Shown: positions 1-5,267, counted from the first letter of the stretch. The stretch is 5,267 nucleotides of DNA from Saprospiraceae bacterium (GCA_020436955.1 JAGQWW010000217.1:1-5267); one strand, 5' to 3'. Numbers and translations: made by a program. The notes: generated by a model not told the origin, from the letters alone.

Positions 1-1
1 A

Positions 2-148
2 AGGTTGGAAAATGACCACCTAATTATTGCAACTATTTCGGGAAAAATGAGAATGAATTACATTCGAATTTTGCCTGGAGATAAAGTGTCAGTAGAAATG
101 TCTCCTTATGATTTAACGAGGGGAAGAATAACATACCGTTATAAATAA
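2..148 (+). CDS. infA: Translation initiation factor IF-1, 3' part (5' end outside window)
   Basis: This is the C-terminal 48 residues of IF-1, the small OB-fold protein that binds the 30S A site next to S12 and helix 44 and helps IF-2 and IF-3 during initiation. The visible part runs from RLENDH to the stop at 146-148. It contains the conserved strand pairs [13 protein letters not shown] and [18 protein letters not shown] and ends in TYRYK, closely matching the family's end. IF-1 is usually about 72 residues, so about 24 N-terminal residues lie to the left of the window. It is followed 25 nt later by rpmJ, the usual order in Bacteroidota and many other bacteria. The reading frame is open and undamaged throughout. 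Identity is essentially certain; only the start is not visible. Confidence 0.97.
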   Translation, partial: RLENDHLIIATISGKMRMNYIRILPGDKVSVEMSPYDLTRGRITYRYK

Positions 149-173
149 GAAAGAAACGTAAAATTTAGATACG

Positions 174-290
174 ATGAAAGTTAAGCCTTCAATCAAAAAG
201 CGTTCTTCCGATTGCAAAATTGTAAGAAGGAAAGGGAAGCTTTACGTTATTAACAAGAAGAACCCTAAGTTCAAGCAACGTCAGGGTTAA
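174..290 (+). CDS. rpmJ: 50S ribosomal protein L36 (bL36), zinc-ligand-poor form
   Basis: This is the 38-residue L36, a tiny protein of the large subunit that packs against 23S rRNA. It begins [19 protein letters not shown] and ends PKFKQRQG; the first and last blocks are hallmarks of the family and the length is exact. The classical zinc-binding form has ligands Cys11, Cys14, Cys27 and His33 (E. coli numbering). Here those positions are Ser11, Cys14, Asn27 and Phe33, so three of four ligands are gone and zinc binding is not expected. I recall the same pattern as usual in Bacteroidota. The ATG at 174 is the only sensible start, and no Shine-Dalgarno sequence precedes it. It lies 25 nt after infA and 34 nt before rpsM, so it is co-transcribed with both. 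Confidence 0.97.
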   Translation: MKVKPSIKKRSSDCKIVRRKGKLYVINKKNPKFKQRQG

Positions 291-324
291 TATTTGATAT
301 TCATTATTTTTAAAAGCATAGACA

Positions 325-702
325 ATGGCTCGTATAGCAGGTGTTGATTTGCCAAGAAATAAAAGAGGTGTTATAGGTCTTACCTATATCTACGGTATTG
401 GCGATTCCCGGGCAAAAATGATTTTGGAACAGGCTGGTATTGACGAAAATGTCAAAGTACAGGACTGGACCGATGATAATATCAGAGAAATTGCTCGTTT
501 GATTACCAATGGTTTTAAGGTAGAGGGTGAGTTGAGAGGGGAAGTACAGATGAGTATCAAGCGTCTTATGGATATTGCATGTCTTCGTGGACTACGCCAC
601 AGAAAAGGTTTGCCGGTAAACGGACAACGTACGCGTACCAACGCACGTACCCGTAAAGGTAAGCGTAAGACTGTAGCGAACAAGAAGAAGGCAACTAAGT
701 AA
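325..702 (+). CDS. rpsM: 30S ribosomal protein S13 (uS13)
   Basis: This 125-residue protein sits in the head of the small subunit, contacts 16S rRNA and L5 of the large subunit (bridge B1), and touches the P-site tRNA with its tail. The N-terminus [14 protein letters not shown], the helix-two-turn-helix motif around [12 protein letters not shown] (residues 20-31) and the signature [20 protein letters not shown] (about 88-107) identify it. The last 20 residues form the expected lysine/arginine-rich tail. In E. coli the S4 repressor binds a pseudoknot just upstream of rpsM. Here only 34 nt separate rpmJ and rpsM and I see no such structure, so that control is probably absent at this position. 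The start is preceded by A/T-rich sequence without a Shine-Dalgarno motif. Confidence 0.98.
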   Translation: MARIAGVDLPRNKRGVIGLTYIYGIGDSRAKMILEQAGIDENVKVQDWTDDNIREIARLITNGFKVEGELRGEVQMSIKRLMDIACLRGLRHRKGLPVNGQRTRTNARTRKGKRKTVANKKKATK

Positions 703-748
703 TTCCTTTTGACAAAACTGTTTGATTAAGTTTTAACCGTATTATACG

Positions 749-1138
749 ATGGCAAAAGCAACTAAAAAAGTAAAAAAGAGAAAGGTTAAAGTAGATCCGG
801 AAGGAACTGCTTATATCCAGGCCAGCTTCAACAACATTATTGTTTCTATTTGTAACAAAAATGGTGACGTAATTTCTTGGGGTTCTGCAGGTCGTGCAGG
901 TTTCAGAGGTTCCAAAAAGAACACTCCGTATGCTGCGCAGGTTGCGGCTAATGATGCTGCAAAAACTGCTCACGATGCAGGTCTAAGAACTGTTGAAGTT
1001 TTCGTTAAAGGACCTGGTTCTGGTAGAGAAGCTGCTATCAGAGCTATTGACCAGGCAGGAATCAGAGTATCCAGAATTCAGGATGTTACTCCAATTCCTC
1101 ACAATGGTTGTCGTCCTCCTAAGCGCCGTAGGGTGTAA
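749..1138 (+). CDS. rpsK: 30S ribosomal protein S11 (uS11)
   Basis: This 129-residue protein lies in the platform of the small subunit next to the mRNA exit region and works with S7 at the E site. After a lysine-rich N-terminus (residues 1-14) come the conserved blocks [14 protein letters not shown] (21-34), [19 protein letters not shown] (46-64) and [14 protein letters not shown] (86-99). It ends with the near-invariant [18 protein letters not shown]. Asn119-Gly120 in that last block matches the site where E. coli S11 is reported to form isoaspartate, so the chemical hot spot is kept. It sits 46 nt after rpsM and 32 nt before rpsD. The length is normal and the ATG at 749 directly precedes the MAKATKK start typical of the phylum. 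Confidence 0.98.
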   Translation: MAKATKKVKKRKVKVDPEGTAYIQASFNNIIVSICNKNGDVISWGSAGRAGFRGSKKNTPYAAQVAANDAAKTAHDAGLRTVEVFVKGPGSGREAAIRAIDQAGIRVSRIQDVTPIPHNGCRPPKRRRV

Positions 1139-1170
1139 TTAATCATTCTTGAATAGGCAAATTTTTTCTA

Positions 1171-1785
1171 ATGGCAAGATATACAGGACCTAAGGTCAAA
1201 AAATCAAGAGCGTTTGGAGAACAGGTTTTCGGACCTAGTCGCGCATTTGAAAAGAAAAAGTATCCTCCTGGTCAGCACGGTTTGTCCAGAAAGCGTAAGC
1301 AGAAGTCTGACTACGCGCTTCAGCTGATGGAGAAGCAAAAAGCAAAGTACACTTACGGAGTGTTGGAGCGTCAGTTCCGCAACACCTTCGAAAAAGCCAG
1401 CCGTAAAGGTGGTGTAACCGGTGAAGTATTGCTTCAGATGTTGGAGTCTAGATTGGACAACGTAGTTTTCCGTCTTGGTTTGGCTCGTACACGTCGTCAA
1501 GCTCGTCAGTTGGTTACGCATCGCCACATCACAGTAAACGGAAGGTTGTCAAATATTCCTTCTCAGGTGCTTAAGCCTGGTGATGTAGTAGGTGTAAAAG
1601 GAAAATCTAAAGAACTGGATGCAGTTACCGATTCAGTAGCAGGTTCAAGAGCTGAGGTAAAGCGTCATAGCTGGTTGGAATTCAACCCTGATAAATTAGA
1701 GGGTGTATTCTTGTCAAATCCAACTCGTGACCAAATACCTGAGAAGATCAATGAACAGCTTATCGTCGAATTGTATTCTAAGTAA
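1171..1785 (+). CDS. rpsD: 30S ribosomal protein S4 (uS4)
   Basis: S4 is a primary 16S rRNA binding protein that starts small-subunit assembly and, with S3 and S5, lines the mRNA entry channel. This 204-residue protein opens [17 protein letters not shown]. It has the conserved [24 protein letters not shown] block near residues 32-51 and the S4 RNA-binding domain at about 91-145, including [25 protein letters not shown] and [10 protein letters not shown]. The family's end [13 protein letters not shown]...LIVELYSK is intact. There is no cysteine anywhere, so this is the zinc-free form. In E. coli S4 represses the alpha operon by binding mRNA; whether it does here is unknown. The following 143-nt gap with a long hairpin separates it from rpoA and is a candidate control point. 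Confidence 0.98.
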   Translation: MARYTGPKVKKSRAFGEQVFGPSRAFEKKKYPPGQHGLSRKRKQKSDYALQLMEKQKAKYTYGVLERQFRNTFEKASRKGGVTGEVLLQMLESRLDNVVFRLGLARTRRQARQLVTHRHITVNGRLSNIPSQVLKPGDVVGVKGKSKELDAVTDSVAGSRAEVKRHSWLEFNPDKLEGVFLSNPTRDQIPEKINEQLIVELYSK

Positions 1786-1800
1786 TAGTTAATATTTTTA

Positions 1801-1841
1801 CAGATTCAACATGGCATAGTTACTATGTCATGTTGAGTCTG
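1801..1841 (+). terminator. Long hairpin between rpsD and rpoA; possible attenuator or weak terminator
   Basis: Positions 1801-1819 (CAGATTCAACATGGCATAG) pair along their full length with 1823-1841, giving a 19-bp stem with two G.U pairs and a 3-nt TTA loop. It begins 16 nt after the rpsD stop. Downstream is TTTGTTATATATATAAG, a U-rich but broken run, so it is not a clean intrinsic terminator. It could partly end or slow transcription after rpsD, protect the 3' end of an upstream mRNA, or be a relic palindromic repeat. Both changes from perfect symmetry keep pairing in plus-strand RNA as G.U, which favours a role as plus-strand RNA. The hairpin itself is certain; the terminator label is an inference. 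Confidence 0.6.
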
Positions 1842-1871
1842 TTTGTTATATATATAAGTTTGTTAATTTTG
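1842..1871 (+). promoter_or_regulatory. Predicted Bacteroidota-type promoter for rpoA
   Basis: TTTG at 1842-1845 and TAATTTTG at 1864-1871 match the Bacteroidota -33 (TTG/TTTG) and -7 (TAnnTTTG) elements exactly, with an 18-nt spacer inside the range reported for Flavobacterium. The spacer is AT-rich. Transcription would start a few bases after 1871, leaving a leader of about 50 nt before the rpoA ATG at 1929. The site begins on the base after the hairpin at 1801-1841, so the layout reads as end of one transcript followed by start of the next. No experimental start site is known to me; the call rests on motif match and position. Confidence 0.6.
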
Positions 1872-1895
1872 CACGACAAACAAATCTTATCCAAC

Positions 1896-1907
1896 GGTTG
1901 AAAAACC
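1896..1907 (+). other. Small GAAA-tetraloop hairpin in the rpoA leader
   Basis: GGTT (1896-1899) and AACC (1904-1907) enclose GAAA (1900-1903), a GNRA-type tetraloop. The stem is only 4 bp and does not extend, so it may be chance. It lies in the predicted rpoA leader, 21 nt before the start codon, where it could affect translation initiation in an mRNA that lacks a Shine-Dalgarno sequence. Confidence 0.3.
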
Positions 1908-1928
1908 ATCTCAAAGTCCAATAAAATT

Positions 1929-2927
1929 ATGAGCATTCTCAATTTTCAAAAACCTGACAAAATTGTTCTTCAGAAAGCTGACGATTTTGAAGGCACTTTT
2001 GAGTTCAAGCCTCTAGAGCCTGGATTCGGCCAGACAATTGGTAATTCCCTTCGTAGAGTATTGCTTTCTTCTTTGGAAGGTTTCGCAATTTCTGCAGTTA
2101 GAATAGCAGGTGTAGAGCACGAGTTTGGTACTATCAGAGGAGTTGTAGAGGATGTAGTTGATATTGTTTTGAACCTAAAACAAATCCGTTTCAAGCAGTT
2201 GATTACGGATGAGGAGATAAGCTCTGAAAAGATTTATCTTACTATCAGCGGTAAAGAAGAATTTAAAGCAGGTGATATAGAAGAATTTACCAATGTATTC
2301 AAGATTATGAATCCTGATATGTTGGTTTGTCGCATGGAGCCTTTCGTTAACCTTGAAATGGAATTAACCATTACTAAAGGTCGCGGATATGTTCCGGCAA
2401 GTGAAAATCTTCCTAAGGACGCTCCTATCGGAGTTATTCCTGTGGATGCAATTTATACTCCGATTAAAAACGTTTCCTACAAAGTAGAAAATACACGTGT
2501 AGGTCAGCGTACGGATTATGAAAAATTGACCATCGATTTGGTTACTGATGGTACAATCCATCCGGAAGATGCAGTAAAAGAAGCTTCAAGAATCTTGATT
2601 CAGCACTTGATGCTTATCACTGACGAAAATATCACATTTGACGACGCTACAAGCCGTCAGGATGATATCGTTGATGAGCACATCCTTCATATGCGTAAGT
2701 TGTTGAAGACTTCATTGGAAGATCTTGACTTGTCAGTACGTGCTTATAACTGTTTGAAAGCTGCTAAGATCAATTCTTTGGCAGACCTTGTGAAGTACGA
2801 TACGCATGAATTGTTGAAATTCAGAAACTTTGGTAAGAAGTCTTTGGTGGAAATCGAAGAGCTTCTTCAGGAAAAAGGTCTGACTTTTGGCATGGATCTT
2901 TCCAAGTACAAACTTGACGAAGAATAA
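1929..2927 (+). CDS. rpoA: DNA-directed RNA polymerase subunit alpha
   Basis: This 332-residue alpha subunit forms the homodimer on which beta and beta' assemble, and its C-terminal domain contacts promoter DNA and activators. The N-terminal domain (about 1-235) has the family signature [18 protein letters not shown] at 34-51, including the Arg42-Arg43 pair equivalent to the assembly arginines of E. coli, and the block [14 protein letters not shown] (71-84). A linker rich in Asp/Glu leads to the C-terminal domain (about 262-326). There Arg271, Asn274, Cys275, Lys277, Gly302, Lys304 and Ser305 match the E. coli residues that bind UP-element DNA (R265, N268, C269, K271, G296, K298, S299). The length is normal. 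The ATG at 1929 gives [11 protein letters not shown], as in relatives. Unlike its neighbours, it is flanked on both sides by gaps of about 140 nt. Confidence 0.99.
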   Translation: MSILNFQKPDKIVLQKADDFEGTFEFKPLEPGFGQTIGNSLRRVLLSSLEGFAISAVRIAGVEHEFGTIRGVVEDVVDIVLNLKQIRFKQLITDEEISSEKIYLTISGKEEFKAGDIEEFTNVFKIMNPDMLVCRMEPFVNLEMELTITKGRGYVPASENLPKDAPIGVIPVDAIYTPIKNVSYKVENTRVGQRTDYEKLTIDLVTDGTIHPEDAVKEASRILIQHLMLITDENITFDDATSRQDDIVDEHILHMRKLLKTSLEDLDLSVRAYNCLKAAKINSLADLVKYDTHELLKFRNFGKKSLVEIEELLQEKGLTFGMDLSKYKLDEE

Positions 2928-2942
2928 TTAATACCCATTGGC

Positions 2943-2971
2943 TTTGGCGGCCTTCACGAAGGTTTGCCGAG
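2943..2971 (+). other. Bulged hairpin between rpoA and rplQ
   Basis: The core is CCTTC (2951-2955) pairing with GAAGG (2958-2962); because that leaves a 2-nt loop, the innermost pair probably opens to a CACG loop. The stem continues through two G.U pairs, a single bulged T at 2965, then GGC/GCC and further weak pairs out to 2943 and 2971, for about 13 pairs. It starts 16 nt after the rpoA stop. It is followed by AAATTTATTTAATAATTG, AT-rich but not a U-run, so it is not a standard terminator. It could be an RNA processing or protein-binding site, or a pause site. Function is unproven. Confidence 0.5.
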
Positions 2972-3030
2972 AAATTTATTTAATAATTGCAATAACCCAA
3001 TAGGAAAGGTGCTCGCCAATAGCAAATAGC

Positions 3031-3051
3031 CTTCCGAACAGTGTTGCGAAG
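3031..3051 (+). other. Imperfect hairpin in the leader just before rplQ
   Basis: CTTCCGAAC (3031-3039) faces GTTGCGAAG (3043-3051) with a 3-nt loop: four outer and three inner pairs separated by two central mismatches. It ends 16 nt before the rplQ ATG, close enough to affect ribosome loading. The pairing is imperfect and could be chance. Confidence 0.3.
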
Positions 3052-3067
3052 ATAACTCCTTTTAGTC

Positions 3068-3559
3068 ATGAGACACGGTAAGAAGTTTAACCATTTAGGT
3101 AGAAAGAAAGGGCACCGCAGAGCCTTGTTGATGAACCTTTCAAATGCTTTGATTAGACACAAGCGTATCAATACTACTCTTGCTAAAGCGAAAGCTTTGA
3201 GAACACACATTGAGCCGCTAATCACAAAGTGTAAATCAAATACCACTCACTCCCGTCGTGTAGTTTTTAGCTACCTTCAGGATAAAGAAGCAGTAACCGA
3301 ATTGTTTGGACCAATCGCAGCAAAAATTGGTGATCGTCCAGGTGGTTACTTAAGAATTATCAAAACCGGTTTCAGAAGAGGAGACGGTGCTGATTTAGCG
3401 ATGATCGAGTTCGTTGACTTCAACGAAACTTACCAGAAGGAAAAACCAGCTGCTGGTGCTTCTAAGAAAACTCGTCGTTCTAGAAGAGGTGGTGCTACTA
3501 AAACTGCAGCTCCTGCAGCGGCAGCTCCAGCTCCAAAAGCATCTTCAGAAGAAGAATAA
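3068..3559 (+). CDS. rplQ: 50S ribosomal protein L17 (bL17) with extended C-terminal tail
   Basis: L17 sits near the exit of the peptide tunnel on the large subunit. The conserved body covers residues 1-120: [41 protein letters not shown], and [27 protein letters not shown] split across 88-114. The E. coli protein has 127 residues; this one has 163. The extra roughly 40 residues form a tail with a basic patch KKTRRSRR (133-140), an Ala/Pro-rich stretch (147-157) and an acidic end SSEEE. It has no predicted fold. I recall comparable tails in other Bacteroidota, so this is likely normal for the phylum. It is the last gene of the operon, 140 nt after rpoA, and is followed by an intrinsic terminator 28 nt past its stop. 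Confidence 0.98.
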   Translation: MRHGKKFNHLGRKKGHRRALLMNLSNALIRHKRINTTLAKAKALRTHIEPLITKCKSNTTHSRRVVFSYLQDKEAVTELFGPIAAKIGDRPGGYLRIIKTGFRRGDGADLAMIEFVDFNETYQKEKPAAGASKKTRRSRRGGATKTAAPAAAAPAPKASSEEE

Positions 3560-3586
3560 ATCGAAAGATTTTCAAAACATACTATG

Positions 3587-3622
3587 GCGGAATCTGTTTT
3601 ACAGGTTCCGCTTTTGTTTTTT
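3587..3622 (+). terminator. Intrinsic terminator of the ribosomal protein/rpoA operon
   Basis: GCGGAATCTGT (3587-3597) pairs with ACAGGTTCCGC (3601-3611) over 11 bp with a single U.G pair and a TTT loop, followed at once by TTTTGTTTTTT (3612-3622). This is the classic form of a Rho-independent terminator. It lies 28 nt downstream of the rplQ stop and marks the end of the operon. Confidence 0.93.
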
Positions 3623-3645
3623 AGCCCATGCAGTTATTACCTTAG
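3613..3645 (+). promoter_or_regulatory. Possible promoter for the crotonase/idi-2 pair
   Basis: TTTG at 3613-3616, within the terminator's U-tract, and TACCTTAG at 3638-3645 resemble the Bacteroidota -33 and -7 elements (TTG, TAnnTTTG) with one mismatch and a 21-nt spacer. It would give a short leader before the ATG at 3664. A promoter is needed somewhere here because a strong terminator comes just before; this is the best match I see, but it is not exact. Confidence 0.45.
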
Positions 3646-3663
3646 CACAAACCAAAATATTCA

Positions 3664-4434
3664 ATGGATAAAACACAGCAAGGATTTGTAACCTTAAGTA
3701 AAGCATCAGGGGTTGGAACGATTGAATTTTTTCACCCGTCCCATAATTCACTTCCAGGTAATTTGCTCAAACAATTAGCCGATACAATAACCAGAGCAGG
3801 TGAAGATCCTGAAATCAAAGTTGTTGTATTAAGGAGTTCCGGCGAAAGAACCTTTTGTGCCGGCGCCAGCTTTGATGAATTGATATCCATTGAAAACTAC
3901 CAGGAAGGGAAAACTTTTTTTCTGGGCTTTGCCAATGTAATTAATGCCATGCGAAAATGTCCGAAGTTTATCATTGGACGCATACAAGGAAAAGCAGTTG
4001 GAGGGGGAGTTGGTTTGGCTTCTGCTGTTGATTATTGTATGGCAACGAAATATGCTTCCGTTAAATTGAGCGAATTAGCTGTCGGAATTGGGCCTTTTGT
4101 TGTTGGTCCTGCTGTAGAAAGAAAAGTAGGAACTTCCGCATTTAGCCAAATGGCGATCAATGCAACAGAATGGCAAACAGCAGCCTGGGCAAAAGAAAAA
4201 GGTCTTTTTAATGAGGTTTTTGACGAAGTTGACCAGATGGACGCCTATATTGAACATCTTTCAGGAAAATTAATTGCATCTAATCCTGCAGCCATGAAAG
4301 GACTGAAGGAAGTATTTTGGGAAGGTTGCGAAGATTGGGACGTTTTGCTGGATAAAAGGGCAGGCATGAGCGGGGAGTTGGTTTTATCGACATTTACAAG
4401 AGAAGCTATTCAATCATTTAAAGCTAAGGCTTAA
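3664..4434 (+). CDS. Enoyl-CoA hydratase/isomerase (crotonase) family protein
   Basis: This 256-residue soluble protein has a full crotonase fold. The first oxyanion-hole loop is TFCAGASFDEL (63-73) and the second is GKAVGGGVGLA (109-119). Classical enoyl-CoA hydratase uses two glutamates (rat Glu144 and Glu164). Here the first position is Gly117 (in GGGVG) and the second is Glu137 (in KLSELAVGIG). A single glutamate at the second position is known in enoyl-CoA isomerases, and I recall the GGGVGL plus LSE pattern from bacterial 3-methylglutaconyl-CoA hydratases (LiuC type). The substrate therefore cannot be fixed; a role in acyl-CoA breakdown, possibly of leucine, is the best guess. The N-terminus agrees with remembered Bacteroidota relatives. 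It follows a terminator and precedes a type 2 IPP isomerase by 9 nt. Confidence 0.92.
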   Translation: MDKTQQGFVTLSKASGVGTIEFFHPSHNSLPGNLLKQLADTITRAGEDPEIKVVVLRSSGERTFCAGASFDELISIENYQEGKTFFLGFANVINAMRKCPKFIIGRIQGKAVGGGVGLASAVDYCMATKYASVKLSELAVGIGPFVVGPAVERKVGTSAFSQMAINATEWQTAAWAKEKGLFNEVFDEVDQMDAYIEHLSGKLIASNPAAMKGLKEVFWEGCEDWDVLLDKRAGMSGELVLSTFTREAIQSFKAKA

Positions 4435-4443
4435 ATAAAAGGT

Positions 4444-5267
4444 TTGAATTCAAAGGAAAACATACAAAACAGAAAAGAAGACCCAACTGCTGCTCAGCGG
4501 AAAAAGGATCATATTGAATTGGCTTTCCAGTCTCAGGTGAGTGCTATCGATGAGCGATTTTACTATGAACCTTTATTATCAGGACTAGGGTCTAAACAAA
4601 ACAACTGGGGCGCCTTCCAATTTTTGGGAAAGGAAATGAAAAACCCACTTTGGGTTTCCAGTATGACAGGAGGTACAGAATGGGCCGGCACCATTAACGC
4701 AAACCTAGCCAAAGCTGTCAAGGAATTTGGATTAGGAATGGGTCTAGGGTCTTGTCGTTCCCTGCTATATGACGACGCTTATTTTGAAGATTTTAATGTC
4801 AGGAAGCTGGTTGGTGATCAACCTTTGTATGCCAATTTGGGAATCGCTCAAATAGAACATTTGCTGGATGACCATCAAATGAATCGGGCTATTGAAATGG
4901 TGAAAAAACTGGAAGCAGATGGTTTAATCATTCATATTAATCCGCTTCAGGAAGCGATGCAGCCGGAAGGTGATAACTATCAAAATCCACCTATTGAAAC
5001 CATAAAGAAAGTATTGGATTTGGTTTCCTTCCCAATCATCGTGAAAGAAGTTGGGCAGGGGATGGGACCGGAGAGCCTGGACGCATTGCTTCGATTGCCA
5101 CTTGCGGCGGTTGATTTTGCAGCTAGTGGAGGTACTAATTTTGCATTGCTTGAGCTTTTACGTGATGACAAGGATGTAATGGAAGCATTTGAGCCAATCA
5201 CTCATATTGGTCACAAGGCGGAAGAGATGGTTGAAATTTTCAATAATCTTAAGGCTGGTGCAGGTTC
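4444..5267 (+). CDS. fni: Type 2 isopentenyl-diphosphate delta-isomerase (FMN-dependent), 3' end outside window
   Basis: The enzyme interconverts isopentenyl and dimethylallyl diphosphate using reduced FMN and Mg2+, in the cytoplasm. The visible 274 residues cover most of the TIM barrel (family length is about 330-360). They contain the N-terminal substrate-binding block RKKDHIEL (19-26), the FMN-binding MTGG (74-77), GLGSCRS (100-106), Asn131 in ANLG, and the catalytic/metal block HINPLQE (164-170), where Gln169 and Glu170 match the catalytic Gln and the Mg-binding Glu. PEGD (174-177), VKEVGQG (200-206) and ASGGTNF (227-233) follow. The start is set at TTG 4444. The preceding gene's stop at 4432-4434 is in the same frame, no ATG occurs before the essential RKKDHI block, and TTG 4444 is the only usual start codon there. 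The 9-nt gap from the crotonase implies co-transcription. Confidence 0.95.
   Translation, partial: MNSKENIQNRKEDPTAAQRKKDHIELAFQSQVSAIDERFYYEPLLSGLGSKQNNWGAFQFLGKEMKNPLWVSSMTGGTEWAGTINANLAKAVKEFGLGMGLGSCRSLLYDDAYFEDFNVRKLVGDQPLYANLGIAQIEHLLDDHQMNRAIEMVKKLEADGLIIHINPLQEAMQPEGDNYQNPPIETIKKVLDLVSFPIIVKEVGQGMGPESLDALLRLPLAAVDFAASGGTNFALLELLRDDKDVMEAFEPITHIGHKAEEMVEIFNNLKAGAG

Noticed and set aside
291..324. Search for an S4-binding pseudoknot before rpsM, as in the E. coli alpha operon
   Set aside because: Only 34 nt of AT-rich sequence lie between rpmJ and rpsM, with no stems able to form the nested pseudoknot.
390..683. Open frame on the minus strand across rpsM
   Set aside because: It is fully antisense to rpsM, resembles no protein I know, and its Arg/Leu-rich composition is what the complement of a lysine/arginine-rich gene gives.
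703..748. AAAACT...AGTTTT stem (6 bp, 9-nt loop) between rpsM and rpsK
   Set aside because: It is short, purely AT-rich apart from one pair, and has no U-run; this is expected by chance in such sequence.
695..973. Open frame on the minus strand across the rpsM-rpsK gap and rpsK
   Set aside because: It overlaps a certain ribosomal protein gene, has no promoter-like sequence and no recognisable motif.
2963..2990. TTTG...TAATAATTGC as an rplQ promoter
   Set aside because: The -7 match has an extra base (TA-N4-TTG) and the spacer from TTTG is only about 14 nt, outside the Bacteroidota range.
2980..3246. Open frame on the minus strand across the rplQ leader and start
   Set aside because: It has some hydrophobic segments, but most of it is antisense to the conserved part of L17 and the protein is not recognisable.
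3414..3671. Plus-strand open frame overlapping the end of rplQ and running through the terminator
   Set aside because: It is a +1 frame reading of the Ala/Lys-rich L17 tail, giving Leu/Gln/Lys low complexity, and it continues through the intrinsic terminator; no homology is apparent.
4980..5201. Serine-rich open frame on the minus strand within the isopentenyl isomerase gene
   Set aside because: It is antisense to conserved FMN-binding sequence, and the serine richness is a frame artefact.
1..5267. Search for mobile elements, CRISPR repeats, tRNA or rRNA genes, or a novel defence or biosynthetic system
   Set aside because: The window is filled by conserved core genes with normal spacing. 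I saw no regularly spaced direct repeats, cloverleaf sequence, transposase motif or unassigned gene-sized stretch.

Overview
The window is a chromosomal core region of a Bacteroidota bacterium, probably from the Cytophagia side of the phylum, though that finer placement rests only on remembered protein similarity. Four things point to the phylum. The gene order is infA-rpmJ-rpsM-rpsK-rpsD-rpoA-rplQ. L36 is a near cysteine-free form. L17 carries a basic, then Ala/Pro-rich, then acidic tail. No start codon has a convincing Shine-Dalgarno sequence, and the promoter-like sites fit the Bacteroidota TTG / TAnnTTTG pattern rather than the E. coli sigma70 pattern. The DNA is moderately AT-rich with normal coding density, and every gene is on the plus strand.

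Positions 1-1785 hold the end of the spc/alpha ribosomal operon: the 3' part of infA (IF-1), then rpmJ (L36), rpsM (S13), rpsK (S11) and rpsD (S4), with gaps of 25-46 nt. A 143-nt gap follows. It contains a long perfect hairpin (19 bp including two G.U pairs, 3-nt loop) and, just after it, a good Bacteroidota promoter match. The RNA polymerase alpha gene rpoA (1929-2927) may therefore have its own transcript. A second long gap (140 nt) with a bulged hairpin and further possible structures separates rpoA from rplQ (L17, 3068-3559). The operon ends at a textbook intrinsic terminator at 3587-3622.

Positions 3623-5267 are a separate metabolic unit. A promoter-like element overlaps the end of the terminator. 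It is followed by an enoyl-CoA hydratase/isomerase-family protein (3664-4434). Nine nucleotides later comes a type 2 (FMN-dependent) isopentenyl-diphosphate isomerase that starts at TTG 4444 and runs off the right edge. The pair probably shares a transcript. The hydratase keeps only one of the two classical crotonase glutamates, a pattern I associate with 3-methylglutaconyl-CoA hydratases and isomerases. This allows a tentative link between leucine breakdown (HMG-CoA) and mevalonate-derived isoprenoids.

I found no mobile element, CRISPR array, tRNA or rRNA, and no clearly new gene system. The points most worth a second look are the two structured gaps around rpoA and the crotonase/Idi-2 pairing.
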